Below the pieces are notes generated by a model. The model ran no database searches. It worked only from the letters and a program-made list of their open reading frames with translations, and had not been told where the DNA came from. Below are positions 46,429 through 56,021 of a DNA stretch of 64,000 nucleotides, piece after piece (position 1 is the first letter of the stretch; every line of letters begins with the position of its first letter). The DNA comes from JBHFEI01 sp041928815 (GTDB lineage: Bacteria > Pseudomonadota > Alphaproteobacteria > Rhizobiales > Rhizobiaceae). The stretch spans positions 1 to 64,000 of the forward strand of contig NZ_JBHFEI010000008.1 of the NCBI RefSeq assembly GCF_041928815.1. The letters run 5' to 3'. A program made the translations under genes and the position numbers.

Positions 46429-47251
46429 CGCCCTCTCCCGCCGGACGGCCGGACCGCCCGCCCTCCGGGGCGCCCGCACCGCGCGGCACGTCGCGGGTAA
46501 AGCGGTCGAGCACCGAGACGACGCCGCGCAGCAGCCGGATCTCCTGTTCGGTGAAGGCCGGGCGGGTCAGCACGGTGCGCAGGTTCTCGACCAGCTTCGG
46601 CTTCTTCTCCGCCACGCGGAAATAGCCGCGCGCGTCGAGCGCCTCCTCGACATGATCGAACAGGCCCTGCAGATCCTCCTTCGTGGCGGCACGCTGGGGA
46701 AGCGCCTGGAACGCGGTCTCCTCCGGCGAGGCCATGCCGCTCTTCAGCCATTCGTAGGACATCAGCAGCACGGCCTGGGCGAGGTTCAGCGAGGCGAATG
46801 CCGGGTTGACCGGAAAGGTGACGATCTCGTCGGCGAGCGCGATCTCTTCGTTGGTGAGGCCGGTGCGCTCGCGGCCGAACAGGATGCCGGTCGCCTCGCC
46901 GGCGCCGAACCGGCCGCGCAGGGTGCGGACGGCGACTTCCGGACCGCGCACCGGCTTGTAACCGTAGCGGTCGCGCGCCGTCGTCGCATAGACGAAGTTG
47001 AGGTCGGCGATCGCCGCCTCCAGACTGTCATAGACCTTCGCACCGTCGATGACATGGTCGGCCCGGCTTGCGGCGGAGCGCGCCTTCTCGCTCGGCCAGC
47101 CGTCGCGCGGATTGACAAGGCGCAGCTCGCCGAGGCCGAAATTGGCCATGGCACGGGCGACCATGCCGATATTCTCGCCGAGCTGGGGGTGAACGAGAAT
47201 GATCGCCGGCCCCTCCGCCAACAAGGGCCGCTCGCTGTTGGTTCCTGCCAT
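46418..47251 (-). CDS. trmJ: tRNA (cytidine/uridine-2'-O-)-methyltransferase TrmJ
   Basis: 277 residues. SPOUT methyltransferase: PAIILVHPQLGENIGMVARAM near the start, ILFGRERTGLTNEEI in the middle and FPVNPAFASLNLAQAVLLMSYEW forming the knot. TrmJ methylates position 32 of several tRNAs. The C-terminal extension is Gly/Arg-rich. CAGGA lies 5-6 nt before the ATG. Overlaps murI by 11 nt. Confidence 0.93.
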   Translation of the reverse strand: MAGTNSERPLLAEGPAIILVHPQLGENIGMVARAMANFGLGELRLVNPRDGWPSEKARSAASRADHVIDGAKVYDSLEAAIADLNFVYATTARDRYGYKPVRGPEVAVRTLRGRFGAGEATGILFGRERTGLTNEEIALADEIVTFPVNPAFASLNLAQAVLLMSYEWLKSGMASPEETAFQALPQRAATKEDLQGLFDHVEEALDARGYFRVAEKKPKLVENLRTVLTRPAFTEQEIRLLRGVVSVLDRFTRDVPRGAGAPEGGRSGRPAGEGDDG

Positions 47252-47319
47252 GCCGTCCTGTCCGGTGTCGATTTGAAAGCCGACTCCCTCGCACAAATGC
47301 CGGGCGTTGAAAAGACGGA

Positions 47320-49293
47320 TCAGCCCGGCGTGACGGGCTTCAGCCGGTCGAGCAGCAGGCCGACCATCTCCAGGGCCAGCGCGGCCTTGCGTTCCGAGAG
47401 CGGCAGATGCCGCCGCGTCACGCTGCGCACCGGGCGCGGCACGTAGAAGCATTCCGATCCGCTCGCGCGCAACGCCGCAAGGCGCGCCTTCGCCCCGTCG
47501 AGCGCCGCCGGGTCCGGGCTATCCCCGCCGGCGCCCTGCACGGCCATCTTCGCCCAGTAGGTTGCGGCCATCATCAGCGCAAGCGTCTGCCGGACATGTC
47601 CGGGCCGGGTGACCACCTGCCAGGAGGAGCCGAGCGGGCGGGCGGCGGCGGCGACGTCGCGGTAGGCGCGCTCCAGCGCCTGGGCCTGCGCCAGCGCCTG
47701 GGCCTCCGCCAGCGCGGAAACGCCGTCCCGCGGACCGGCTGACAGCAGCGCATCCATCGCGTCGTACCAGCCGGTCAGCGCCGCATCGAGGGTCGCGCGC
47801 GTGCGGGTCGGGAACACCAGGAAAGCGACGGCCATCCCGGCGGCCGAACCGATCAGCGTCTCCTCCAGCCGCAGCACCATCAGTCCGGGGGTCAGCACCC
47901 CCATCATTCCGTAGGCGAGCGCGAGCACGATGGACACGAAAAAGGTCATCGCCGCATAGGAGACCTGCAGCATATAGAAGGCGAGAAAGATGCACGACAG
48001 GGCGACGAGCGCCGAGATCGCGACGTGACCGGAGAGAAGGGCGGCAACACCGACGCCGGCGACGAGCCCGAGCAGCGTGCCGCCCGAGCGCTGGAGCGCG
48101 CGCAGCATCGTGTCGCCGCGCGAGCGGGTGTTGGTGAAGACGAGGAAGGCCGACAGCACCGCCCAGAACCAGCGCTCGCGCGACAGCATCAGGCCGAAAA
48201 CCATGGCGACGGCGGCGGCGAGCGTGATCTGGATCGCGCTGCGCATCGCGGGCGCGTCCAGCGAGATGCGGCCGCCGGAGGGCGCGGGCGGAACCGGCGG
48301 CGCCGGCGGCCTCAATCCTTCGGCGGAGAGGACGGCGGCGACGTCCTGCGTCACCGCGCGCCGGGCACGGTCGAGCCAGACGAGGCTGCCGGCGGTCTCG
48401 GCCGCAGGTCCCGGCGGCATCGCTTCCGCAAGCCGCGCCAAAGCCGCGCCGTCGCGGCCGCGCACCGCATCGAGCATGGCCGGCTGCGGCGGGGACTGAA
48501 GGCCGAGGACGGCGGCGCTTTCGACCGCAAGATGCAGATCGAACAGCGCCAGCGTCAGCCGCAGCGCCGGATCATCCCCGGCCGGTGCCTCGCTTGCGGG
48601 ACGCGGCAGCAGGCTTTCGGCCATCAGCATCGCATCCTTGAAGTGAGAGACGCGGGCCATCACCTGCCGGCGCCGCGCCGGCGGCACCTCTCCCGTTGCC
48701 GAGATGGCGGCGAGATCGTCGAGAATGCCGCCGATCCGCGCATCGAGGGCGACGAGCGTGCGGGAAAGATCCCGCTGCCAGCGATCCGGCAGGATGACGG
48801 TGGACACCAGATGGGCAACGAGGGCGGCCGTCAGGACACCGGCCGCAACCGCCGGAATCTGATCCGGCGACGGATGCAGGTAGGCGCCGATGAAATAGGA
48901 CATGAAGGCGAACATGCCGACCGCCATCCAGCGCGGGCCGTAGGACCGGGCGAAGCTGGCGGCGAAGACGACCGCGAGAAAGACAAGGTCGGAGACCATA
49001 CGGTAGGGCTCGAGCAGGGCGGCGAGCGTCACGATCACGAGCGCCGCGCCGCAACCGATCAGCCGCGTGACGAACTGGCGCGCCGGCCCGAGGTCGCGCA
49101 CCGAAAGGCCGCTCTGGATCGCCAGCGTGATCGCAAGTCCGTAGGCTGCGGGCGGCAGCGCCCAGACCTGCGCCATCGCGGCAAGCATGGCGAGCGTGAC
49201 GAGGATGGTGACCGTCACCCGGCCGGCCATGCGCACGCGCGAAAAGGCCGGATCGTTCGCCAGAAGCCAGTCGCGCAGTCGCCGTATCGTCAC
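47320..49293 (-). CDS. FUSC family transporter-like membrane protein
   Basis: 657 residues from the GTG at 49293 (AAAGG upstream); another GTG at 49308 lacks a ribosome site. Two blocks of about six transmembrane helices (about 25-165 and 340-475) separated by a cytoplasmic helical domain, the layout of fusaric acid resistance / aromatic acid exporter proteins such as AaeB. The duplicated FUSC motif shows GARQFVTR-like and TRSRGDTMLRALQRSGGTLLG segments. No membrane-fusion partner gene is adjacent, so the substrate is unknown. Divergent from icd. Confidence 0.88.
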   Translation of the reverse strand: MTIRRLRDWLLANDPAFSRVRMAGRVTVTILVTLAMLAAMAQVWALPPAAYGLAITLAIQSGLSVRDLGPARQFVTRLIGCGAALVIVTLAALLEPYRMVSDLVFLAVVFAASFARSYGPRWMAVGMFAFMSYFIGAYLHPSPDQIPAVAAGVLTAALVAHLVSTVILPDRWQRDLSRTLVALDARIGGILDDLAAISATGEVPPARRRQVMARVSHFKDAMLMAESLLPRPASEAPAGDDPALRLTLALFDLHLAVESAAVLGLQSPPQPAMLDAVRGRDGAALARLAEAMPPGPAAETAGSLVWLDRARRAVTQDVAAVLSAEGLRPPAPPVPPAPSGGRISLDAPAMRSAIQITLAAAVAMVFGLMLSRERWFWAVLSAFLVFTNTRSRGDTMLRALQRSGGTLLGLVAGVGVAALLSGHVAISALVALSCIFLAFYMLQVSYAAMTFFVSIVLALAYGMMGVLTPGLMVLRLEETLIGSAAGMAVAFLVFPTRTRATLDAALTGWYDAMDALLSAGPRDGVSALAEAQALAQAQALERAYRDVAAAARPLGSSWQVVTRPGHVRQTLALMMAATYWAKMAVQGAGGDSPDPAALDGAKARLAALRASGSECFYVPRPVRSVTRRHLPLSERKAALALEMVGLLLDRLKPVTPG

Positions 49294-49470
49294 GTTCCCG
49301 CCTTTCACCGACGGCCGGCGCGCTGCCGCGCATTGCCCGCCGCCCGGCCTAGCACGCAGCCCCGCCGGCCGGCAATCCGGGCGTCGCAGCGATGGTCGGC
49401 GACACCCGCATATGCTTGCAATCGCGGCGAAAACAATCGGACCCCGCCTTAAGTTTCATGGCCCCCGCGC

Positions 49471-49499
49471 TTTGCCTTGCCGGCCGTGGATGCTATAGC
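49471..49499 (+). promoter_or_regulatory. Candidate promoter of icd
   Basis: TTTGCC (49471-49476) and TATAGC (49494-49499) with a 17-bp spacer, 64 bp before the icd ATG. Confidence 0.45.
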
Positions 49500-49562
49500 C
49501 GCAACGATCGCAGTTTTCCCGCCACGGGGGCGCCCGGCCCCCACAGACCCAACGAGGTTTCC

Positions 49563-50777
49563 ATGGTCAAGATCAAGGTCGCCAACCCCGTCGTCGAGCT
49601 CGACGGCGACGAGATGACGCGCATCATCTGGCAGTTCATCAAGGACAAGCTGATCCATCCCTATCTCGATGTCGACCTCGAATATTACGACCTTTCCGTC
49701 GAGAACCGCGACGCCACCGGCGACCAGGTGACGATCGATGCCGCCAACGCGATCAAGAAGCACGGCGTCGGCGTCAAATGCGCGACGATCACGCCGGACG
49801 AGGCCCGCGTCGAGGAATTCAACCTGAAGAAGATGTGGAAGTCGCCGAACGGCACGATCCGCAACATCCTCGGCGGCGTCATCTTCCGCGAGCCGATCAT
49901 CTGCAAGAACGTGCCCCGCCTCGTTCCGGGCTGGACCAAGCCGATCATCGTCGGCCGCCACGCCTTCGGCGACCAGTACCGCGCCACCGATTTCAAGTTC
50001 CCCGGCAAGGGCAAGCTCTCGATCAAGTTCGTCGGCGACGACGGTCAGACGATCGAGCACGACGTCTATGACGCGCCCGGCGCCGGCGTGGCGCTCGCCA
50101 TGTACAATCTCGACGAATCGATCACCGAATTCGCCCGCGCCTCGCTGAACTACGGCCTGCAGCGCCAGGTTCCGGTCTATCTCTCGACCAAGAACACCAT
50201 CCTCAAAGCCTATGACGGCCGCTTCAAGGACCTGTTCCAGAAGGTGTATGACGAGGAATTCGCCGAAAAGTTCAAGGAAGCCAAGCTCTGGTACGAACAT
50301 CGCCTGATCGACGACATGGTCGCCTCGGCGCTGAAGTGGTCGGGCGGTTACGTCTGGGCCTGCAAGAACTATGACGGCGACGTCCAGTCCGACATCGTCG
50401 CCCAGGGCTTCGGCTCGCTCGGCCTGATGACCTCGGTGCTGATGACGCCGGACGGCAGGACCGTCGAGGCCGAAGCCGCGCATGGCACGGTGACGCGCCA
50501 CTACCGCCAGCACCAGAAGGGCGAGCAGACCTCGACCAACTCGATCGCCTCGATCTTCGCCTGGACCCGTGGCCTCGCCCACCGCGCCAAGCTCGACGAC
50601 AATGCGGAGCTGGCAAAGTTCGCCGATACGCTGGAGCGGGTCTGCATCGAGACGGTCGAAGCCGGTTTCATGACCAAGGACCTGGCGCTGCTGATCGGCC
50701 CCGACCAGCCGTGGCTTTCCACCACCGGCTTCCTCGACAAGATCGACGAGAACCTGAAGGCGGCGATGGCCGCGTGA
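49563..50777 (+). CDS. icd: NADP-dependent isocitrate dehydrogenase
   Basis: 404 residues, the homodimeric subfamily close to eukaryotic IDH1/2 rather than E. coli Icd. It makes 2-oxoglutarate and NADPH in the TCA cycle. Substrate-binding elements include ELDGDEMTRIIW, SPNGTIRNILGG and WTKPIIVGRHAFGDQY; EAEAAHGTVTRHYR marks the NADP site. GAGG lies 6 nt before the ATG. Its 2-oxoglutarate feeds the glnB-glnA system encoded 10 kb away. Confidence 0.97.
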   Translation: MVKIKVANPVVELDGDEMTRIIWQFIKDKLIHPYLDVDLEYYDLSVENRDATGDQVTIDAANAIKKHGVGVKCATITPDEARVEEFNLKKMWKSPNGTIRNILGGVIFREPIICKNVPRLVPGWTKPIIVGRHAFGDQYRATDFKFPGKGKLSIKFVGDDGQTIEHDVYDAPGAGVALAMYNLDESITEFARASLNYGLQRQVPVYLSTKNTILKAYDGRFKDLFQKVYDEEFAEKFKEAKLWYEHRLIDDMVASALKWSGGYVWACKNYDGDVQSDIVAQGFGSLGLMTSVLMTPDGRTVEAEAAHGTVTRHYRQHQKGEQTSTNSIASIFAWTRGLAHRAKLDDNAELAKFADTLERVCIETVEAGFMTKDLALLIGPDQPWLSTTGFLDKIDENLKAAMAA

Positions 50778-50804
50778 GCAGCGCGCCTTCCCTGACCTCT
50801 GCGG

Positions 50805-50830
50805 AACCCGGCCTCGCGGCCGGGTTTTTT
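50805..50830 (+). terminator. Terminator of icd
   Basis: ACCCGGCC-TCGC-GGCCGGGT followed by a T-run, 28 nt after the icd stop. Confidence 0.85.
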
Positions 50831-50854
50831 CATGTCCGAGATCCTACTGAGACG

Positions 50855-50888
50855 GAAAAAGGCCGCATCGTCTCCGATGCGGCCTTTC
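50855..50888 (-). terminator. Terminator of petABC
   Basis: GGCCGCATCG (50861-50870) and CGATGCGGCC (50875-50884); on the minus strand the stem is followed by TTTTTCC, about 30 nt after the petC stop. Confidence 0.8.
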
Positions 50889-50915
50889 TGAATGTCTGCC
50901 TTCGCCTGCGAGGGA

Positions 50916-51770
50916 TCAGTGCTCCTTGCGGGCGTAGATCGACTTCTTCGTCAGGTAGAGAAGGATGGTGAAGATCACCAGGAAGACCATGACCATGAAG
51001 CCGGTCCGCTTGCGCTCCTCCAGATGCGGCTCGGCTGCCCACATCAGGAAGGCGGAGACGTCCTTGGCATACTGGTCGAGCGTCTGCGGCGCGCCGTCGT
51101 CATAGGTCACCTGGTCGTCGCCGAGCGGCGGAGCCATCGCGAGCGCCGCGGCATTGGCGAAATAGGGATTGTAATGCGTCCCTTCCGCCACCTGCACACC
51201 TTCCGGCGGATCCTGGTATCCGGTCAGGAGCGAGTAGATATAGTCCGGCCCGCCTTCCTGATACTGCGTGAAGATGTCGAAGACGAACTGCGGGAAGCCG
51301 CGGGTGATGCCGCGCGCCTTCGCCAGCAGCGACATGTCCGGCGGGGCGGCGCCGTTGTTGGCGGCGGCGGCGGCCTCGTGGTTGGCAAAGGGCGACGGGA
51401 AGTGGTCCGATGGGACCGCCTTGCGTGTGAACATCTCGCCGTCGGCGTTCGGGCCGTCCTGGACCTCGTAATTCGCGGCGAAGGTCTTCACCTGCGCCTC
51501 GCTGTAGCCGAGAGCCTCGAGCGTGCGGAACGGCACGAGGTTCATCGAGTGACAGGCGGCACAGACTTCCGTGTAGACCTTGAGGCCGCGCTGGAGCTGG
51601 CCCTTGTCGTATTTTCCGAACGGTCCGGCGAAGGACCAGTCGACATGCTTCGGATGGTGGATCGGGTAGTGCGGCGTGGCGCCCTCGCCTTCCTCCGCGG
51701 CACGGGCGACGCCCATGCCGAGGCCGGCGATCATTGCGAGCGACAGGATGCCTGCGACAAGCTTCTTCAT
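50916..51770 (-). CDS. petC: Cytochrome c1 of the bc1 complex
   Basis: 284 residues. Signal peptide (1-24), heme-binding CAACH (Cys70, Cys73, His74), the axial methionine region AALAMAPPL, and a C-terminal membrane anchor (about 255-275, GFMVMVFLVIFTILLYL) followed by a basic tail. Electron acceptor from the Rieske protein. It is a separate gene, not fused with cytochrome b as in some rhizobia. Last gene of petABC. Confidence 0.95.
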   Translation of the reverse strand: MKKLVAGILSLAMIAGLGMGVARAAEEGEGATPHYPIHHPKHVDWSFAGPFGKYDKGQLQRGLKVYTEVCAACHSMNLVPFRTLEALGYSEAQVKTFAANYEVQDGPNADGEMFTRKAVPSDHFPSPFANHEAAAAANNGAAPPDMSLLAKARGITRGFPQFVFDIFTQYQEGGPDYIYSLLTGYQDPPEGVQVAEGTHYNPYFANAAALAMAPPLGDDQVTYDDGAPQTLDQYAKDVSAFLMWAAEPHLEERKRTGFMVMVFLVIFTILLYLTKKSIYARKEH

Positions 51771-51796
51771 GTTCTTTTGACCTCTCTGTCGCCCGT

Positions 51797-53068
51797 TCAC
51801 GCTTTTGCCGGAGCGGCCTTGCCGCTCTTTGCCAGCACCGCTTCGGTGATCGAGCCGGGCAGCCGCTTCGGCGTCTCGACGAGACCGAGGACGGGCATGA
51901 GCACGAGGAAGAAGCCGAAGTAATAGAGTGTGCCGAGCTGCGACATGACGACGTAGATGCCTTCCGCCGGCTGGGCGCCGAGCCAGCCGAGCATGATCGC
52001 ATTGGCGACGAAGATCCAGAAGAACAGCTTGTACCACGGACGATAGACGGCCGAGCGCACCTTCGACGTATCGAGCCAGGGCAGGAAGAACAGCACGATG
52101 ATCGCGCCGAACATCACCAGCACGCCGCCGAGCTTGGAGTCGATGAACCAGATGTTGAAGGTGATGGCGCGCAGCATCGCGTAGAACGGCAGGTAGTACC
52201 ATTCCGGAACGATGTGGGCGGGCGTCTTCAGGGCATCGGCCGGGATGTAGTTGTCCGGATGGCCGAGATAGTTCGGCATGTAGAAGATGAACCAGGCATA
52301 GACGATCAGGAAGACCGAGACGCCGAGCGCATCCTTCAGCGTCGCATAGGGCGTGAAGGGAACGGTGTCGGTCTTCGACTTCACCTCGACGCCGGTCGGG
52401 TTGGTCTGGCCGGTGACGTGCAGCGCCCAGATGTGCAGGACGACGACGCCGGCGATCATGAAGGGCAGCAGGTAGTGCAGCGCGAAGAAGCGGTTCAGCG
52501 TCGGGTTGTCGACGGCGAAACCGCCGAGGAGCAGCTGCTGGACCGGCTCGCCGATGCCCGGAAAGGCGGTGAAGAAGCCGGTGATGACGGTCGCGCCCCA
52601 GAAGGACATCTGCCCCCAGGGCAGGACATAGCCCATGAAGCCGGTCGCCATCATCAGGAGGTAGATGACGACGCCGAGGATCCAGAGGATCTCGCGCGGC
52701 GCCTTGTAGGAGCCGTAATAGAGGCCGCGGCCGATATGCAGGTAGACCGCGATGAAGAAGAAGGACGCCCCGTTGGCATGCATGTAGCGCAGCAGCCAGC
52801 CGTGGTTGACGTCGCGCATGATCTTCTCGACGGAATTGAAGGCGACGGTCGTCTCGGCCGCGTAATGCATGGCGAGGACGACGCCGGTGACGATCTGCAC
52901 GATCAGCATCACCGACAGCATGGCCCCGAACGTATAGGCATAGTTCAGGTTGCGCGGCACCGGATAGGAGATGAAGCTGTCATGGATCAGCCGCGGCAGC
53001 GGCAGGCGGGAGTCCACCCATTTCTCGATGCCGGTCGAAGGCGTATAGGTCGAATGTTCGGCACTCAT
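51797..53068 (-). CDS. petB: Cytochrome b of the bc1 complex
   Basis: 423 residues with eight predicted transmembrane helices. The four heme-ligating histidines lie in MHYAA/YMHANGAS and HYLLPF/HIWALHVTG; the Qo-site PEWY motif occurs in IVPEWYYLPFYAMLR. GAGGGG is about 10 nt before the ATG at 53068. Starts 14 nt after petA. Confidence 0.97.
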   Translation of the reverse strand: MSAEHSTYTPSTGIEKWVDSRLPLPRLIHDSFISYPVPRNLNYAYTFGAMLSVMLIVQIVTGVVLAMHYAAETTVAFNSVEKIMRDVNHGWLLRYMHANGASFFFIAVYLHIGRGLYYGSYKAPREILWILGVVIYLLMMATGFMGYVLPWGQMSFWGATVITGFFTAFPGIGEPVQQLLLGGFAVDNPTLNRFFALHYLLPFMIAGVVVLHIWALHVTGQTNPTGVEVKSKTDTVPFTPYATLKDALGVSVFLIVYAWFIFYMPNYLGHPDNYIPADALKTPAHIVPEWYYLPFYAMLRAITFNIWFIDSKLGGVLVMFGAIIVLFFLPWLDTSKVRSAVYRPWYKLFFWIFVANAIMLGWLGAQPAEGIYVVMSQLGTLYYFGFFLVLMPVLGLVETPKRLPGSITEAVLAKSGKAAPAKA

Positions 53069-53082
53069 AATCAGTTTTCCCC

Positions 53083-53661
53083 TCAACCGATCTTGATCAC
53101 TGTATCGGATACGAACGAAAAGGTCGGGATCGCCAGGTTCTGGGGAGCGGGGCCCTTACGGATACGGCCGGCCGTATCGTAATGCGAGCCGTGGCAGGGA
53201 CAGAACCAGCCGCCGAATTCGCCCGCCTGCCCGAGCGGCACGCAGCCCAGATGGGTGCAGGAGCCGATCATGACGATCCAGTTTTCCTTGTCCTTGCCCG
53301 CGGACCGGTCGACGTCGGTCGCCTGGGCGTCCGCCGGAAGATTGCTGTTGCGCGCGACGGGATCCTTGAGATCCGACAGCGCCACGGCATTGGCTTCCTC
53401 GATTTCCTTTTCCGTCCGGTTGCGGATGAAGATCGGCTTGCCGCGCCACTTCGCCGTCAGCGACATCCCCGGCTGCAGGCTCGAGACGTCGACCTCGATC
53501 GAGGCGAGCGCGAGCGTCGACGCATCCGGCCGCATCTGGTCGATGAACGGCCAGGCAACGGACGCGGCGCCAACGGCGGCAGCCATCCCCGTCGTCAGGT
53601 AGAGGAAATCGCGGCGAGTGGGCTCGCCATGGGCTTGGCTGGTGGTCTCGGTTTCGCTCAC
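53083..53661 (-). CDS. petA: Rieske iron-sulfur subunit of the bc1 complex
   Basis: 192 residues from a GTG start (AGAGGAT upstream). TRRDFLYLTTG is a twin-arginine signal-anchor leading into a single membrane helix. The 2Fe-2S cluster ligands are Cys135, His137, Cys154 and His157 in CTHLGC and CPCHGS, with Cys140-Cys156 forming the disulfide. First gene of petABC; I found no convincing -35/-10 pair in the upstream region. Confidence 0.96.
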   Translation of the reverse strand: MSETETTSQAHGEPTRRDFLYLTTGMAAAVGAASVAWPFIDQMRPDASTLALASIEVDVSSLQPGMSLTAKWRGKPIFIRNRTEKEIEEANAVALSDLKDPVARNSNLPADAQATDVDRSAGKDKENWIVMIGSCTHLGCVPLGQAGEFGGWFCPCHGSHYDTAGRIRKGPAPQNLAIPTFSFVSDTVIKIG

Positions 53662-53972
53662 GGCTATACCATCCTCTTCAACGAAATGTTTCGCGGGGGA
53701 GACGCTATTCCCCCCGGACGCCGCGCGAGATGCTCGACACCCTCGACTGCTAACGTCACACACGGCCTTCACTTCAAGCGAAAGACATGCGCCAAATCAA
53801 TAAGGCGATGCGGCAATCATCGTTCATTGTCGAACTTTTGCCCGGGCGTCACCGATAGGCGACAGGCTCGAGACATGAAATTGCCACAGATTCCCCTCCA
53901 ATGCGGCGGTTTCTATGCCCGATCGACCCTGTTGTCCAGTGTCGCCCCCGGTCCCGGTCAGAATGTCGCGGG
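53662..53972. other. Intergenic region between petA and the ABC transporter gene
   Basis: About 310 bp. It must contain the petABC promoter. A GTTC-GACAAT-GAAC inverted repeat, read on the minus strand, lies near 53823-53836. No gene and no clear terminator. Confidence 0.5.
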
Positions 53973-55889
53973 TCAATTCAGCGCAGGCGTCTTGACGTCG
54001 CCCGAAAGCGTTTCGCCGGCCTGTTGCGCCGCGTCGTCGCGGGCGAGGAAACCGCCGGATTGCCGCCGCCAGAGGTCGGCGTAAAGCCCTCCGCGCGCGA
54101 CCAGCTCGGCATGGGTGCCGTCCTCGACGATGCGGCCCGCATCCATAACGATCAGGCGATCGAGCGCGGCGATGGTGGAGAGCCGGTGCGCGATGGCGAT
54201 CACCGTCTTGCCGCGCATCAGGCCCTCGAGATTTCCCTGGATCGCCGCCTCCACTTCCGAATCAAGCGCCGAGGTCGCCTCGTCGAGCACGAGGATCGGC
54301 GCGTCCTTCAGCATGACGCGGGCAATGGCGATCCGCTGGCGCTGGCCACCGGAGAGCTTGACGCCGCGCTCGCCCACATGGGCGTCGAAGCCGCGCCGCC
54401 CGCGCTGGTCCTCCAGCGTACGGATGAAATCATAGGCTTCCGCCTCGCGGGCGGCCGCCACCAGCCTGCCCTCGTCGGCATCCGGTCGGCCGAAGAGGAT
54501 ATTGTCGCGGACCGAGCGGTGCAGCAGCGAGGTGTCCTGGCTGACCATGCCGATCGCGGCGCGCAGCGATTCCTGCGTGACGGCGGCGATGTCCTGGCCT
54601 CCGACGAGGATGCGGCCGCCCTCGACGTCGTAGAAGCGCAGCAGCAGGTTGACGAGCGTCGACTTGCCGGCGCCGGAGCGCCCGACGATCCCGACCTTCT
54701 CGCCGGCGCGGATCGTCAGCGAGAGGTGGTCGATGACGCCGCCGCCCTTGCCGTAGTGGAAGCTGACATCCTCGAAACGGATCGACGGATCGCTGACCGC
54801 GAGCGTTCCGGCATCCGCTCGATCCGTCAGGCTGATGGGCCGCGAGATCATGTCGGCGCCGTTCTGGATGGTGCCGATATTGCGCATGATGCCGTTGAAC
54901 TGCGTCATCATCCGGCCGAGCAGGAAATTGAGCCGCAGGACGAGCGCCAGCGTGAAGGCGACCGCGCCGGAGGTCACCTCGCCCTTCAGCCAGAGGTCGA
55001 CCGCAAGGGCCGCGAGCGTGACGATCATGATGCCCGAGAGAAACGCCATCGACGCGCGCACCCCGGTCAGAAGACGGGTGAAGCGGAAGGTCGCCTCCTG
55101 AAAGATCTCGAATCCCTCGCGCATGTAGCGGTCGTTGGTGTCGTCGCGGCCGAAAAGCTTCAGCGTGTGGATATTGGCATAGGCATCGACCATGCGTCCG
55201 CTGACCATGGAGGCGGCATCGGCGGAGGCGCGGGCATGTTCGCGGATGCGCGGCACGAAGTAACGGGCAAGCAGGCCGAAGGCGACGAGCCAGACGAGGA
55301 CGACGAGCGCCAGGCGAAGATCGAGCCCGCCGACCAGCGCCAGCGTCGAGACCGCATAGATGCCGACGAACCAGACGCTTTCCATCAGCGAGGTGACGAG
55401 ATCGCCGGTCGCCTGCCCCGCCGACCAGACCTTCGTCACGATGCGGCCGGAAAAATCGTTCTGGAAGAAGGACAGTGACTGGCGGGCGACGTGACGATAG
55501 GACTGCCAGCGCACGAGATTGTAGAAGCCCGGCGTGATGATCTGCTGGTCGATGAGCGCGGTGAGCAGCGCGACCAAGAAACGTATGCCGGCGATCAGCA
55601 CCAGCATGAAGACGAGTTCGCCGCCATGGGCGGCAATCAGTCCCGACCAGCCGTCGCCCGGTTTGACCCCGTCGAGGATGTCGACGATGCGACCGACGAA
55701 CCAGAACAGCGCCGCCTCGATCGCCGCGGTCAGTCCGCCGAGAACGAGCATCGCCACGAAAGGCAGTTTCGCCTGGCGAACATAGAACCAGATGTAGCGC
55801 AACAGGGATTGCGGCGGCTGCAGCCGATCGCGCCCGGCAAAGGGGTCGATCCAGGACTCGAAGGCCTTGAACAGCGTATGAACGATCAT
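53973..55889 (-). CDS. ABC transporter, fused permease-ATPase (MsbA/MdlB-type exporter)
   Basis: 638 residues. Six transmembrane helices in the first 330 residues, then an ABC ATPase domain with Walker A GRSGAGKST, signature LSGGQRQR, Walker B ILVLDEATSALD and switch AHRLST. Half-transporter type that works as a dimer; relatives export lipids, drugs or glycans. The lack of an N-terminal C39-like domain and of HlyD/TolC genes argues against a dedicated type I secretion ABC. The RTX gene lies just upstream on the same strand, separated by a perfect hairpin. Confidence 0.92.
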   Translation of the reverse strand: MIVHTLFKAFESWIDPFAGRDRLQPPQSLLRYIWFYVRQAKLPFVAMLVLGGLTAAIEAALFWFVGRIVDILDGVKPGDGWSGLIAAHGGELVFMLVLIAGIRFLVALLTALIDQQIITPGFYNLVRWQSYRHVARQSLSFFQNDFSGRIVTKVWSAGQATGDLVTSLMESVWFVGIYAVSTLALVGGLDLRLALVVLVWLVAFGLLARYFVPRIREHARASADAASMVSGRMVDAYANIHTLKLFGRDDTNDRYMREGFEIFQEATFRFTRLLTGVRASMAFLSGIMIVTLAALAVDLWLKGEVTSGAVAFTLALVLRLNFLLGRMMTQFNGIMRNIGTIQNGADMISRPISLTDRADAGTLAVSDPSIRFEDVSFHYGKGGGVIDHLSLTIRAGEKVGIVGRSGAGKSTLVNLLLRFYDVEGGRILVGGQDIAAVTQESLRAAIGMVSQDTSLLHRSVRDNILFGRPDADEGRLVAAAREAEAYDFIRTLEDQRGRRGFDAHVGERGVKLSGGQRQRIAIARVMLKDAPILVLDEATSALDSEVEAAIQGNLEGLMRGKTVIAIAHRLSTIAALDRLIVMDAGRIVEDGTHAELVARGGLYADLWRRQSGGFLARDDAAQQAGETLSGDVKTPALN

Positions 55890-55975
55890 GCCGCCGATAT
55901 AGGCGGTTTTGCCGGCGCAGCAATCGGCTTTCGCCGCAATCGGCCACGCCGCGAATTAATCTTTGGTCATCCGGC

Positions 55976-56011
55976 CCACAGGTCGCGGCGTCGAAACGCC
56001 GCGACCTGTGG
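55976..56011. terminator. Perfect 16-bp hairpin downstream of the RTX gene
   Basis: CCACAGGTCGCGGCGT and its exact complement enclose a CGAA loop (UUCG on the minus transcript), 10 nt beyond the RTX stop. No U-run follows, so it may be a 3' stabiliser or processing site rather than a simple terminator. Confidence 0.55.
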
Positions 56012-56021
56012 CACCGCGCAC

